Shown piece by piece: positions 25,578 through 34,214 of a stretch of 34,214 nucleotides of DNA. This DNA is from Rhodocyclaceae bacterium (GTDB lineage Bacteria > Pseudomonadota > Gammaproteobacteria > Burkholderiales > Rhodocyclaceae). The stretch lies in NCBI GenBank assembly GCA_020445745.1, contig JAGRGB010000198.1, positions 1 to 34,214 of the forward strand, in the 5' to 3' direction. The translations under genes were made by a program, and so were the position numbers. Each line of letters starts with the position of its first letter. The stretch's first letter is position 1. The notes under the pieces were generated by a model. The model had not been told where the DNA came from, ran no database searches, and saw only the letters and a program-made list of their open reading frames with translations.

Positions 25578-25683
25578 TCCCCCGAGACACGGATCGCTTT
25601 CCTCCGCGCGTGGACATTGCATCGCCGCCAGATGCCGAAGCCGAAGCTCCGGCACCTGGCGCTCGAACGCCAGCGACTGCCGC

Positions 25684-26994
25684 CTACCGGCCGCCGGTCG
25701 CCACCTGCTCGAGCTTGCTGAGTGAAACGTCTCTTTCCTCTACGCCCTCGGGGTTCGACTTCATGTTCGCCGACCAGGTGGTCGAGTGATTGCGCTTGAC
25801 GTCGATCACGTGGCCGACCACCGGCATGACCGCCTTGTATCCGTCCTCGCCGATGTCCGGGCGATTCTGAAAGATCATGAATTTCCAGAACTCGCCCTTC
25901 TGGTCGTACATCTCGCCAAGATAGGGACGCGGGAAGTCCACCTCCATGTACACCACCTTCTTGCTGTACGGGTGCTCGGCCGGCGGCGTCCCCTCGACCA
26001 CATAGACCTCGCGCGGCTCCCACTCGATGTGCTTTGCCGGGAAGTAGTACGGCGCCTCGGTCAGGCCGACCGACGGGAACTCCGCCGGCGTGTCGCGCTT
26101 GCTGTTGTCCACGCTCAGCTCGGGACTGTGCGCGATCGCGAACACCCAGCGCTTGGCGACCAGCTTGTTGGCCCGATATTTGGTCGGGAAGGCATCCCAG
26201 ATATCCCAGTCGTCATAGAGCTGGTCGGTGCCGCCGATCGGATCCATCCAGGCGCCGCCGGACAGGCGCCGCGTGCGGCGCACCGATTTCAGGTAGGCCC
26301 AGGTATCGTCCGGCTTCGACGACGACGCATCGTTGTAGCGGATCGAGAAGGTGCCCAGGCCACGGATGTCCTGCGGGCTGGTCGCGAACAGATAGGTCTT
26401 CTGCGCGATCGTGCCGTCGCCCTCGCTGATCGGGCCGCCATCGAGCCGACCCTCCATGTAATAGCGTCGCGACTGCCAGCGCTGCACCCGTTCGACACCG
26501 CTCGATCCGCTGATGAACACGAACGAGATGTCGCGCAGATCCATCGTCGCGCCATAGGTGGCGGCCCGCAGGTTCCAGATCACCTTGTCGCCGGCGTTCG
26601 GGTCATCCATCTTGATCGCCTCGGGCGGGAACAGCATGCCGGCTTTCCAGCCGCTGACCGTTCTCGCCGCCGGATCGAACTGGACGTCCTTCGACCACTC
26701 CTTGGTCGCCTGGACGTACTTGGGATCCATCTCGATCTTCTTGGAGTGGGCGATCTTCATCGTCAGCCCGAACTCCTTGATCATCTGCTCGAGCTTCTCG
26801 GGAACCATGCTGGCGACGGTCTTGCCCTCGAAGGTCTCGTTCTTGACCTTGTCGTAGTTGTCCTTGTCGATCACGAAGCCGGCCTCGAGTTCGGCGGCGA
26901 ATGCGGCGGAGGTGCCGGCCAGCAGCAGCGCGCCGATCAGCGCCAGCGGCTTCGCGACGGGTCGTTGGGAATTGCGGAAATGAGTTTGCGACAT
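25684..26994 (-). CDS. DUF1329 periplasmic/outer-membrane-associated protein
   Basis: 436 residues beginning with a basic n-region, a hydrophobic core (LALIGALLLAGTSAAFA) and an Ala-rich cleavage site, so it is exported. The mature part fits DUF1329, whose members are beta-rich LolB/outer-membrane-lipoprotein-like proteins nearly always encoded beside DUF1302 genes. Recognisable segments are GWKAGMLFPPEAIKMDDPNA and YIPK-like loops such as GGTDQLYDDWDIWDAFPTKY. AGGAG lies eight bases before the ATG. It follows the DUF1302 gene by 13 bp, so the two are cotranscribed. The family is thought to act in envelope transport of hydrophobic compounds; direct biochemical evidence is lacking. Confidence 0.88.
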   Translation of the reverse strand: MSQTHFRNSQRPVAKPLALIGALLLAGTSAAFAAELEAGFVIDKDNYDKVKNETFEGKTVASMVPEKLEQMIKEFGLTMKIAHSKKIEMDPKYVQATKEWSKDVQFDPAARTVSGWKAGMLFPPEAIKMDDPNAGDKVIWNLRAATYGATMDLRDISFVFISGSSGVERVQRWQSRRYYMEGRLDGGPISEGDGTIAQKTYLFATSPQDIRGLGTFSIRYNDASSSKPDDTWAYLKSVRRTRRLSGGAWMDPIGGTDQLYDDWDIWDAFPTKYRANKLVAKRWVFAIAHSPELSVDNSKRDTPAEFPSVGLTEAPYYFPAKHIEWEPREVYVVEGTPPAEHPYSKKVVYMEVDFPRPYLGEMYDQKGEFWKFMIFQNRPDIGEDGYKAVMPVVGHVIDVKRNHSTTWSANMKSNPEGVEERDVSLSKLEQVATGGR

Positions 26995-27007
26995 GTGGGT
27001 CTCCTGC

Positions 27008-28540
27008 TTAGAACAGACGCGTCAGACGGAAGGTCAGCTGGTTGTTGTTGGCGAAGTAGCCGAACAGCTGGGTGGACGGATTCGGGTCGAACAGAGTCTT
27101 GGACTTGCCATGGGCCCAGAACAGGTCCGCTTCGACCTTGGCCCGCCAGCTGTCCCCGAGCACGAACTCGACGGCTGGAATTGCAAATCCCCCGCCATGG
27201 TTGAGGTCGAAGCCGACCGCGAAGCTCGGGTTGATGGTGTCGCCCTTGTAGTTGAGCACCGAAAAGGCGGTCAGGATGGTGTTGTGCTTGGTCAGCGGCG
27301 CGCCGTATGCGAACAGGCGCACCAGGTCGTCGGATTCCCGGTAGTCGCGGATCCAAGTATCGAAGATCTGCACCGAGGAAAAGGACGGCCGGTTGGTGCC
27401 GAGCAGGCTCTGGAAATTCAGGTTCTTGTCGGCCCGCAGCATCACCGTCACGGTGTCCTTCCGCTTGATCCCTCCCAGACCGAGACCTGCTGCGGCGCCC
27501 CGCGTCGGCGCGGTCAACGGACCGGTGCCGACGTTGAATGGCTGGCCGTAGGTGTAGGCGAGCTCGGCGCTGAGTACCGTGTCAAGCTCCGCGAGATAGC
27601 CGCTGACCGTCGCGCCGAGGACGTCGATGGTCGGATTGATCAGGTCAAACAGCGGCCCCTGGGGTGTCTTCTTCCACGGGTTGAACACCGAGTTGGCGAC
27701 CGGATCGGCCGAGAACGTGCGGATGTAGGCAAGCGAGTAATTGACCGGACCGGCGGTACCGGACCAGCGCACGCCGCCGGTCACGTCGTCCTTGTCGGCT
27801 TCCGGATGATCGCAATCGTGGGTCGTCAAGGCGGTCAGGTCGAAGCCGCGGTAGGGCTGAAAAAACCAGCGACCGCCCTGGATATCGTAGGTATTGCCGA
27901 TGTCCTTGCAGCGATCGAGCCCGGGACGGATGAAGATGTCGAACTGGCCGTCGGCTTCCGGCACGTCGAACTTCATGGCCGCCAGCCACAGCGGCTTGCG
28001 CCACTCCTCGTTCTCGCCTTCGAAGAACAGCCGCCACGAGAGGTCGTAGCCGTGGACCACGTCCATCGCGTGGAAGAAGTCCGACTCGCCCCAGACGATC
28101 TGCTGTTTACCGAGTTTGAAGGTGGCCCTTTCGCCGAGCTTGAACTGGGCCCAGAACTCGCGCAGGTCCTTCTGGTTGTAGTTGTCGAGGATGCTCGAAT
28201 CGTCACCGCCGGTGGTGCCGGTGGCCTGCCGCAGATCCTCGAGCTGCTCCAGGTAGTCGGTCTTGTGCTCGCGATCGAGCCGCCCGACGGCTTTCCACTG
28301 CACCGGACCGGTATATGCGTCGGCATCGAGCAGCAGCGACGCGCGCAGCATCGACGCCTTCCATTTGTCGTCGTAACCGACGGTTTCCGGGATGTCCTGC
28401 AAATTGAAGGCCGCCCAGCCACGGACATAGCCGCCCAGGTGGAAGCTGGCCCAGTCGGAATCGTCGGCGCGGGCCGCGCCGCAGGCGGCCCAGGCCAGTG
28501 CGGTGGCGACGGCCAAGCTGCGAAGTTTTCTGTTGTTCAT
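27008..28540 (-). CDS. DUF1302 outer-membrane beta-barrel protein
   Basis: 510 residues with a clear signal peptide (MNNRKLRSLAVATALAWAACGAARA, cut before DDSDW). The body is made of amphipathic strands and the last residues, LTFRLTRLF, end in phenylalanine, the outer-membrane assembly signal. FKLGKQQIVWGESDFFHAMD and YDLSWRLFFEGENEEWRKPL are typical of DUF1302 proteins. It partners the DUF1329 protein encoded 13 bp later and the RND transporter encoded 94 bp before. A channel or receptor for a hydrophobic substrate or product is the usual interpretation. The ATG at 28540 has GAGGGA seven bases upstream. Confidence 0.9.
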   Translation of the reverse strand: MNNRKLRSLAVATALAWAACGAARADDSDWASFHLGGYVRGWAAFNLQDIPETVGYDDKWKASMLRASLLLDADAYTGPVQWKAVGRLDREHKTDYLEQLEDLRQATGTTGGDDSSILDNYNQKDLREFWAQFKLGERATFKLGKQQIVWGESDFFHAMDVVHGYDLSWRLFFEGENEEWRKPLWLAAMKFDVPEADGQFDIFIRPGLDRCKDIGNTYDIQGGRWFFQPYRGFDLTALTTHDCDHPEADKDDVTGGVRWSGTAGPVNYSLAYIRTFSADPVANSVFNPWKKTPQGPLFDLINPTIDVLGATVSGYLAELDTVLSAELAYTYGQPFNVGTGPLTAPTRGAAAGLGLGGIKRKDTVTVMLRADKNLNFQSLLGTNRPSFSSVQIFDTWIRDYRESDDLVRLFAYGAPLTKHNTILTAFSVLNYKGDTINPSFAVGFDLNHGGGFAIPAVEFVLGDSWRAKVEADLFWAHGKSKTLFDPNPSTQLFGYFANNNQLTFRLTRLF

Positions 28541-28634
28541 AGAGTTCCCTCGTTATCTGCGTAAGGTGTGGGCACGACTTCCCCCCGACGCGGCCGGCGT
28601 CCGGCGCGCGTACGTCAGGCTGCGTCGGCAAGGG

Positions 28635-31025
28635 TCAAGCGGTTGGAACGGGAACCGGCTCGGCGTCCGGCGCGAGTTCGATCGGGTGGCGTTTCGAGCC
28701 GACGATGAACTCCGGCTGGAACAGGTACACCAGCGCGGGCATCAGGAAGAGCGCCGAAGCGGCCGAAATGGACAGCCAGATCGCGATCAGCACACCCATG
28801 TCCGCCTGCAGCCGCAAGGACGAGAAACTCCACAGCACGACACTGGTGATCAGCGTCAGGGCGGTGATCAGCACACCCTTGCCAGCGCTCGCGATCGACT
28901 TGGCAATCGCCCGGCCGACGTCGCGGTGATGGTGCAGTTCTTCGCGGATGCCATCGACGATGTAGAAGGTGTAATCGACTCCGAGCCCGATACCCAGCGC
29001 GACCACCGGCAGCGTGTTGATGTTCATGCCGATGCCCTTCCAGGCCATGTAGCTGAAGGTCAGCGTGTTCGACAGCATCACCGGGATCATGAAGAACACC
29101 CCGGCGACCATCGATCGGTATGTGACCGTGCAGCACACCACCAGCACCAGCAGCGCGAAGGCGATGGCCTCGATCTGGCCGCTGAGGATGACCTCGTTCA
29201 CCGCCGCCAGCACGCCGATCAGGCCGCCGGCGAGCATGAAGTCGGCCTTCTCCATCGGATTCTGGGCGACGTAGTCCTTGACCCGTGCGATCGCGGTGCG
29301 GATGGTCTCGCCCTGATGGTCGCGGAAGAACAGTGTGACCGAACCGTTCTGGGCCTGCGGATCGGCGAAGCGATCCATGTCGCCGGGGTCGGTACCGGAG
29401 ACGAACATGTAGGCCAGCTCGCCGTTCTCGTTGGCGGTGTTGCCGATCTCCTGGTAGCGCGCATTGCCCTCGCGCAGCACCCGCTTGACCGCCGGCAGGA
29501 CGTCGGCCAGCGACAGGCTGCCGCCGACCTCGGGCTGGGCCTCCATGTATTTCTGGAAGCGCTCCATGCTCTCGAGCACTGCCGGCTCCTTGAGGTCGCC
29601 TTCGTTCCTGCCGCCGACAACGACGAACATCCGGTCCGAGCCCTGGAACTTGTTGTTGATCGCCGTGGCGTCCTGGTTGTAGGCGGAGTCCGGCCACAGG
29701 ATCGGCGAGCCCGGATTGGCGTCGCCGACCTTCAGGTTGAACGCATACAAGGCGGATATCGCGAAAACGGCAACGGCCCCGATCACCACGCCATAGCGCG
29801 CGCGCGAGGTGACGACTGCCGAGCAGAGGTTGAGGATCCAGCGCAGCGCCGGCAGGATGTCGATCGGGTGGGCGTAGCGCTTTTCGAGGCGGCAGTAGGA
29901 CAGCAGCACCGGGGTCAACACCAGCGCGCTGATCATGATCGACAGGATCCAGGCGGTGCCGATGTAGGAGATCTTCTCCAGCATCGGGATCGGCGTCAGC
30001 GCCACCACCAGCACGCAGCCGGCATCGGCGACCACCGCCAGCATCCCCGGCTTGAACAGATTGAGCAGGCTCACCCGTGCCGCCGCCTTGGTGCTCGGCG
30101 CCCCGTTGGCCACCTCGTCTTCGAAGCGCGAGACCAGTTGGACCGAGTTCGACACCGCCTGGGCGGTGATCAGGAAGGCCACCACGATGACCAGCGGATC
30201 GAGATGGAAGCCCATCAGCTTGGCCGCCCCGAGCGCCCAGATCGCGCTCACCGCGCCGGTGGTGAGGGGCAGCAGTGTGCCGTGCCAGGTGCGGGTGATC
30301 AGCAGCAGGAGCAGCACCAGGGCCGAGACCGTTACCGCGAAGATCTGGATCGTCTCGGTCAGGTAGAAGTTCACCAGCCCGTAGAGGATCGGCTCCCCGA
30401 CCACCCGCACCAGCACGCCGTCGCCCCGGGCGTTGTCGACGATCTCCTTGATCTGCCGGTAGGCCTTGAAGTAATCGACCTCGCTGTCGGTGAAGTCCGC
30501 GGTGATCAGGGTCGCCTTCATGTCGATCGACACGTAGGGCCCATACACCAGCGGATTGTTCAGCACCGACTCCCGCAGCACCGCGATCTCGGCGTCATCC
30601 GTGGGCAGGTTCGGCCACATCAGCGGGCGTGACTCGATACCCTCGGTCGAAGCCCGCACCTCCTTCACCTTTTTCGATGCCAGCGAAATGATCTGGTAGG
30701 TGTCGACCCCCTCGACCTTCTGCAGGCTCTGGGTGATCTGCTGCACCTTGCGCAGCACGGTCATGTCGAATACGTCACCCTTCTCGACCTCGAGCATGAT
30801 GCTGACCATGTTCGAGCCACCGAAGGTTTGCTTGAAGCGGTTATTCACTTCGACGTACGGATGGTTCTTCGGCAACAGGTCACTGAACACCGTCTTGACC
30901 GCGATATGGCCGGCGAGATAGGCCATCACGGCGGTGATCCCTGCAATGACCACCAGCACGATCACGCGGTACTTCAGTATCAGGTCGATAAAGTGTTCGA
31001 GTGCCTTGAACGTCTTGTTCTTCAT
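28635..31025 (-). CDS. RND-superfamily (MMPL-type) transporter
   Basis: 796 residues, inner membrane. One N-terminal helix (VIVLVVIAGITAVMAYLAG) precedes a periplasmic loop containing FSDLLPKNHPYVEVNNRF. Five helices, a second single helix (VIGAVAVFAISALYAF) with a second large loop, and five more helices follow, the 1+5+1+5 pattern of RND proteins. ALGIGLGVDYTFYIVDGI is the conserved GxxxDY helix that carries proton-relay acids, and the equivalent of its first half lacks the Asp (DPLVIVVAFLITAQAVSNSV). It is shorter than tripartite drug pumps and belongs with the MMPL/hopanoid- and sterol-type exporters found beside DUF1302/DUF1329 genes. GAGGAA lies seven bases before the ATG. Confidence 0.9.
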   Translation of the reverse strand: MKNKTFKALEHFIDLILKYRVIVLVVIAGITAVMAYLAGHIAVKTVFSDLLPKNHPYVEVNNRFKQTFGGSNMVSIMLEVEKGDVFDMTVLRKVQQITQSLQKVEGVDTYQIISLASKKVKEVRASTEGIESRPLMWPNLPTDDAEIAVLRESVLNNPLVYGPYVSIDMKATLITADFTDSEVDYFKAYRQIKEIVDNARGDGVLVRVVGEPILYGLVNFYLTETIQIFAVTVSALVLLLLLITRTWHGTLLPLTTGAVSAIWALGAAKLMGFHLDPLVIVVAFLITAQAVSNSVQLVSRFEDEVANGAPSTKAAARVSLLNLFKPGMLAVVADAGCVLVVALTPIPMLEKISYIGTAWILSIMISALVLTPVLLSYCRLEKRYAHPIDILPALRWILNLCSAVVTSRARYGVVIGAVAVFAISALYAFNLKVGDANPGSPILWPDSAYNQDATAINNKFQGSDRMFVVVGGRNEGDLKEPAVLESMERFQKYMEAQPEVGGSLSLADVLPAVKRVLREGNARYQEIGNTANENGELAYMFVSGTDPGDMDRFADPQAQNGSVTLFFRDHQGETIRTAIARVKDYVAQNPMEKADFMLAGGLIGVLAAVNEVILSGQIEAIAFALLVLVVCCTVTYRSMVAGVFFMIPVMLSNTLTFSYMAWKGIGMNINTLPVVALGIGLGVDYTFYIVDGIREELHHHRDVGRAIAKSIASAGKGVLITALTLITSVVLWSFSSLRLQADMGVLIAIWLSISAASALFLMPALVYLFQPEFIVGSKRHPIELAPDAEPVPVPTA

Positions 31026-31058
31026 CGTCGGTTCCTCGTAGCGATGACGGCGGCGCGC

Positions 31059-32078
31059 CTAGTCGCGGCCATAGATGTGGAGTTGATCGCCTTCGAGCTG
31101 CGCCAGGTTGGAGCCCGCGAGGTAGTAGCGTTCGCCCACGGCAATGATCTGGGTTCGCCAGGAGAGGTCCTTGTCCGAGATCCTGCCGCCCTGCCAGCGG
31201 GTACCGTCCTCGCTGCCGATCAGGCGCACGCCCTTGTCCCCGACCGCGATCCAGCGCTTGCCGTCCCACAGCACGCTGTTGAGGTGTTCCCGGGTGACGC
31301 GGGGCTGCTCGAGCCAGTTGTCTCCACCGTCGTGGGTAACCAGCACCGCGCCCGACAGGCCGACCGCCACACCGTTCTCGGGATCGCGGAAGCGGACCGA
31401 CATCAGGCTCGACTTCAGCGGTCCGGACTTCGGCGACCAGCTTTCCCCGCCGTCGCGCGTGCGCAGCATCGCGCCGAACTCACCGACCATCCAGCCGTCC
31501 GCGCCGAGCAGGAATATGTCATTCCATGCCTGGTCCTTCTCCTCCAGAACGCGACGCCAATGCGCGCCGTAATCCTGCGTCCGCAATACCGCGCCGACTT
31601 CGCCCACCGCCCAGGCGATTCCGTTCGGCAGGGTTCGCACCTGGAGCAGCTTGTTGGCGATCTCGGAGCGCGGCACATCGACCGAACGCCAGTTCCGTCC
31701 GCCGTCCGAAGTCACCAGCACATCACCCGCGTTGCCGACCACCACCGCCCGGTCCGCGTCCCACGCCGAGATCGCCTGCAGGTGCACCGCGGCCGGCGTC
31801 GACTGGATCGTCCAGTGCTCTCCGCCGTCGTCGCTGCGCACGATCTTTCCGTAGGAACCGACTGCCCACACGACGCTCGCGCCGGGCGCGGCCACGCCAT
31901 AGAAGACATCGCGCCGTTCGATGGCCGGCGCTTGCAGCTGGCTGATCTCGGGCTCCCACTTGATGAAGAACGCGGCGTACAGGAGACAGCCGATGATCAG
32001 CAGCGGCAGCGACGAGGCCACCACCCCGGAGGCGGCACGGAGCGCCCCTCCCAGCGAAAGTGTCGAGTCAGCGGCCAT
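31059..32078 (-). CDS. YCF48/HCF136-like membrane-anchored beta-propeller
   Basis: 339 residues. One N-terminal helix (SSLPLLIIGCLLYAAFF, about 21-38) anchors a periplasmic propeller with Asp-box repeats SDDGGEHW, SDGGRNW, QDYGAHW, RDGGESW, HDGGDNW and EDGTRW. Such proteins are widely encoded with DUF1302, DUF1329 and RND genes and may hold the envelope complex together; their biochemistry is unknown. The ATG at 32078 has GGAAG seven bases upstream; a TTG at 32105 would add nine residues and is not preferred. It is the first gene of the transport operon, behind a sigma-54 promoter and a 234-nt leader. Confidence 0.87.
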   Translation of the reverse strand: MAADSTLSLGGALRAASGVVASSLPLLIIGCLLYAAFFIKWEPEISQLQAPAIERRDVFYGVAAPGASVVWAVGSYGKIVRSDDGGEHWTIQSTPAAVHLQAISAWDADRAVVVGNAGDVLVTSDGGRNWRSVDVPRSEIANKLLQVRTLPNGIAWAVGEVGAVLRTQDYGAHWRRVLEEKDQAWNDIFLLGADGWMVGEFGAMLRTRDGGESWSPKSGPLKSSLMSVRFRDPENGVAVGLSGAVLVTHDGGDNWLEQPRVTREHLNSVLWDGKRWIAVGDKGVRLIGSEDGTRWQGGRISDKDLSWRTQIIAVGERYYLAGSNLAQLEGDQLHIYGRD

Positions 32079-32323
32079 GGCAGGCTTCCGCGACACGGCG
32101 GGCAAGCGGGCAGCAATGTGCCGGCGGCCGCCGCAATTGAATTTGTATGTCTCCGGTCATTTCCCCTTCCTTCTCTTGGCGCCGCGGCACCTGTGGCACA
32201 GAGCACCCCGCTTCGAGTGGATGCAAGGCCGCATGCCGCGTGCATCGACCCACCCTGGCAGGACTGGGCGCGGCCCGTGTATCTGGCGGCCAGCCTCCCG
32301 ACGGGGGCGCTGGACTGTGAGTC

Positions 32324-32338
32324 GCAACTTCGATGCCA
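32324..32338 (-). promoter_or_regulatory. Sigma-54 (-24/-12) promoter of the transport operon
   Basis: On the minus strand TGGCATCGAAGTTGC (32338-32324) has the same TGGCAT-N5-TTGC layout as the apcA promoter. Start would be near 32312. An A/T tract (about 32363-32380), striking in this GC-rich DNA, lies between it and the activator site, as expected where DNA must bend. Confidence 0.72.
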
Positions 32339-32454
32339 GTGCCAGATACAACCGCAAGCACTTGTTTTTTTGTGTTTTTCAGGAGGAATCCGATTGCGGC
32401 GTCGCAACATCACGGTTTGCTCCGTCCGGATATGCTCCTTGTCGTAGGCCAGCT

Positions 32455-32469
32455 ATCGGACTACCGGAC
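32455..32469 (-). promoter_or_regulatory. Weaker activator-binding site upstream of the transport operon
   Basis: ATCGGACTACCGGAC contains TCGG-N5-CGGA, one mismatch from the TCCG-N5-CGGA motif, about 150 bp upstream of the predicted sigma-54 start. Only one copy is seen, plus a lone GTCCGGATA half-site near 32424, so this is the least certain of the four. Confidence 0.42.
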
Positions 32470-33093
32470 ACGGGCGCCGGGCGCGCCAGGAGGGCTCGAT
32501 CGGGCGCCGGCAAAGCTCGCCGCGGCGGCATTTCACCGCGCTGGGGGAATCGGCCATCGGGCCTGCTGCGAACAAGGCATGTATTGCCACGGCGCTGATC
32601 GCGGCCAGTGGCGTCCCGCTGAATTCCGGTTCGGAAGGCGGAGCGCCGCGACGCCACCGGCCGCCTCGCAAGTGCGGGTTTCAAGTACCGTCCCGGAAGG
32701 CGAGGCGCGCAGTTCTCATCGGGCGAACAGGGGCACCCGCAGCGCTGACCGCGTGCGGTCTGCGGCTCAGCGAAGATCGCTCGCAGCTTGACCCAAGCGG
32801 CCCGGGTGACCGGCGTCTTTCAGCCACCAAGCGGCATGTGGCGACCCCGGCACGACGACCTCACCCGGGCCCGCCACGAAGCGGTGGCCAAGGCGCTTGG
32901 GTCGGCCCGACCGCGGCACCGGCCGGGCCAGCGCCCCCAGCGACTCCCCGGCCTGGCCTCTGCAGTGCACGGCGACATCCCGGCGATCGTCGAGAGACGA
33001 AGTCCAGCCGGCAGGACTGCGGGATCCTGTTGTTTGGCCGCTCTGTCCCGCGCCACGGCAATCGGCCATCGACGCGCCCGTCTGCCGGCCGCC
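32470..33093. other. Non-coding stretch between the cytochrome gene and the transport operon
   Basis: About 620 bp with no gene I can support: the open frames on both strands are rich in Arg, Pro and Ala and have no motif or ribosome site. I see no intrinsic terminator with a T-run after the cytochrome gene. Confidence 0.4.
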
Positions 33094-33531
33094 TCAATTG
33101 CGCGGTTTGCCCTCCAGCGAGCGGATGTAGGCGACGATCTTCCAGATCAATTCGTCCGGTATCGACGCCTTCCAGGACGGCATGACGTTGGCGCCGCGCT
33201 GACGCCCATCGGCGATGGTGTCATGGATCACCTGGGGATCCCACGCCTTGCGCTCCCGGAACGGGCGCACCTTTCCGGAATCCCCTTCCTGGCCATGGCA
33301 GTAGGCGCAGGTCTGGACGAACTTGCTTCGGCCGGTCGCGATCCACGCCGGATCTGCCAGCTGGGCCAGGGTGGGGACCGGGGCGACCACAGGCTCGGCT
33401 TCCGCGGCAAGTGCCGGCCGCGGACCGGGCAGCAAGGCCAGGATGCCGGCGCAGGCCAGCACTATGCTCCGAATCGCCCGCGTGCAAGCGGCTGCCGGCA
33501 GCATTTCGGTAACGGGTTCACTGACGAACAT
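33094..33531 (-). CDS. Periplasmic cytochrome c, probable electron acceptor of the PQQ dehydrogenase
   Basis: 145 residues. A hydrophobic segment (SIVLACAGILALL, about 22-34) followed by ALAAEA is a signal peptide. One haem site, CAYCHG (C75, C78, H79), is present and the axial Met is probably M117 in NVMPSW. The end, IPDELIWKIVAYIRSL, is the usual closing helix of class I cytochromes c. It follows the PQQ-dehydrogenase gene by 93 bp, the standard pairing in which the cytochrome takes electrons from PQQH2. A longer frame (start 33582) and a shorter start at 33504 exist; none has a strong ribosome site, so the exact N-terminus is uncertain. Confidence 0.88.
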   Translation of the reverse strand: MFVSEPVTEMLPAAACTRAIRSIVLACAGILALLPGPRPALAAEAEPVVAPVPTLAQLADPAWIATGRSKFVQTCAYCHGQEGDSGKVRPFRERKAWDPQVIHDTIADGRQRGANVMPSWKASIPDELIWKIVAYIRSLEGKPRN

Positions 33532-33624
33532 GGATGCAATTTCCGAGAATGGCGGAACCGGCCTGCCACAGGCCGGCTCCACACCGGGATTCGACTGCCG
33601 TGCCGACCGGGCACCCAGCGGCGC

Positions 33625-34214
33625 TCAGTCGACGACGAAGGCGATCAGGGCCGCACCGCCCCGGATGTCCTTGAAGTCCGGGAAGACGCTCGACGCAAAG
33701 CCGGGAAACAGCGAGCCGAAACCGCTCGGCACCAGCACGTACTGCTTGCCACCGGCGGAGTAGCTGATGATTCCGCCGCGGATGCCGGAACCGGTATTGA
33801 ATTTCCAAAGCTCCTCACCGCTGCGGTTGTCGTAGGCATGGACCAGCCCGTGCGAGTCGCCATTGAAGACCAGCCCCCCCGCGGTGGCCAATACGCCGCC
33901 CAGGCCCGGCAGGTCGTAGTCGACCGACCAGACCTGCTTTCCGCTCAGCGGCTCGTAGGCGGCGAGGCGAGCACTCGCCTTTCCATCCGGCGGCGGCACG
34001 AAATCGAACGCGCTGACGCCGAAGTAAGGCTGCGAAAACGCCATCTCCTTGACGTCCTGTTCGCCGCTGGCGACCTTCATGCAGAATTCGTGGGCGTTGG
34101 TGTACCAAAGGCCGGTCTGGGGACTGTAGGCGCCGGCATTCCAGCTGCGGGCGCCAAGCACGCTCGGGCAGAACACATCGGGCTTGCCCATCTGCGGTTC
34201 GTGCCGCCCGACCA
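33625..34214 (-). CDS. PQQ-dependent dehydrogenase, C-terminal part
   Basis: The last 195 or so residues of a quinoprotein dehydrogenase; the N-terminal two thirds lie beyond the right edge. CPSVLGARSWNAGAYSPQTG is the family's late propeller blade with the Trp/Asn region near PQQ. VDYDLPGLGGVLATAGGLVF and GDSHGLVHAYDNRSGEELWK are classic W-motif repeats. GGIISYSAGGKQYVLVPSG is the closing blade. Enzymes of this group oxidise alcohols or aldehydes in the periplasm. The adjoining cytochrome c supports an alcohol-dehydrogenase-type role; the substrate cannot be judged from this fragment. Whether it belongs to the same pathway as the ketone carboxylase, for example by making the ketone from a secondary alcohol, is speculative. 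Confidence 0.9.
   Translation of the reverse strand, partial: VGRHEPQMGKPDVFCPSVLGARSWNAGAYSPQTGLWYTNAHEFCMKVASGEQDVKEMAFSQPYFGVSAFDFVPPPDGKASARLAAYEPLSGKQVWSVDYDLPGLGGVLATAGGLVFNGDSHGLVHAYDNRSGEELWKFNTGSGIRGGIISYSAGGKQYVLVPSGFGSLFPGFASSVFPDFKDIRGGAALIAFVVD

Noticed and set aside
1-34214. CRISPR arrays, insertion sequences, attachment sites, rRNA or tRNA genes
   Set aside because: No regularly spaced direct repeats, transposase or integrase motifs, or structural RNA signatures were found on reading both strands.

Overview
The window is GC-rich and reads like a chromosomal segment of a denitrifying, aromatics-degrading betaproteobacterium of the Azoarcus/Aromatoleum/Thauera type. That placement is an inference from gene content: a cbb3 oxidase locus with FNR/Anr boxes, a five-gene acetophenone-carboxylase-type operon, an AcoR-family sigma-54 activator, DUF1302/DUF1329/RND export genes and a PQQ dehydrogenase with its cytochrome c. 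Nearly everything lies on the minus strand; a CobW-type GTPase is the one clear plus-strand gene.

Layout. 1-3870: cbb3 oxidase maturation and structure (ccoI, ccoS, then the 5' part of ccoN, which leaves the window). Between ccoS and ccoN there are two FNR/Anr boxes and an intrinsic terminator. The first box, a -10 element and the terminator together delimit a roughly 112-nt candidate small RNA; the second box drives ccoN. 4336-8900: a Ca2+-type P2A ATPase preceded by a short coupled ORF, then a membrane-anchored TIR-domain protein with a probable extracytoplasmic domain carrying an Asp-box. 9491-12875: a regulator-like protein with AcoR-type GAF and PAS-like sensor domains but no AAA+ or HTH output, divergent from a CobW-family GTPase. 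13123-21283: a 102-residue unknown protein and the apcABCDE operon, which ends in its own terminator. 21812-23851: the sigma-54 activator. 24264-32078: an operon for a YCF48-like propeller, an RND (MMPL-type) exporter, a DUF1302 outer-membrane protein, a DUF1329 periplasmic protein and a degenerate acyl-CoA-synthetase homologue. 33094-34214: a cytochrome c and the C-terminal part of a PQQ-dependent dehydrogenase.

How the parts fit. Four transcription units (apcA, the activator gene, the transport operon and the lone cobW gene) each have a -24/-12 sigma-54 promoter. Each also has one or two copies of an inverted repeat, TCCG-N5-CGGA or a near match, 120-210 bp upstream of the predicted start. 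This looks like a local regulon of the activator at 21812-23851. It ties together ketone carboxylation, envelope transport and a metallochaperone that may load the zinc site of ApcB. Three further oddities deserve attention: a CoA-ligase homologue that has lost its ATP-binding loop and C-terminal domain, a sensor-only AcoR homologue, and the TIR protein.
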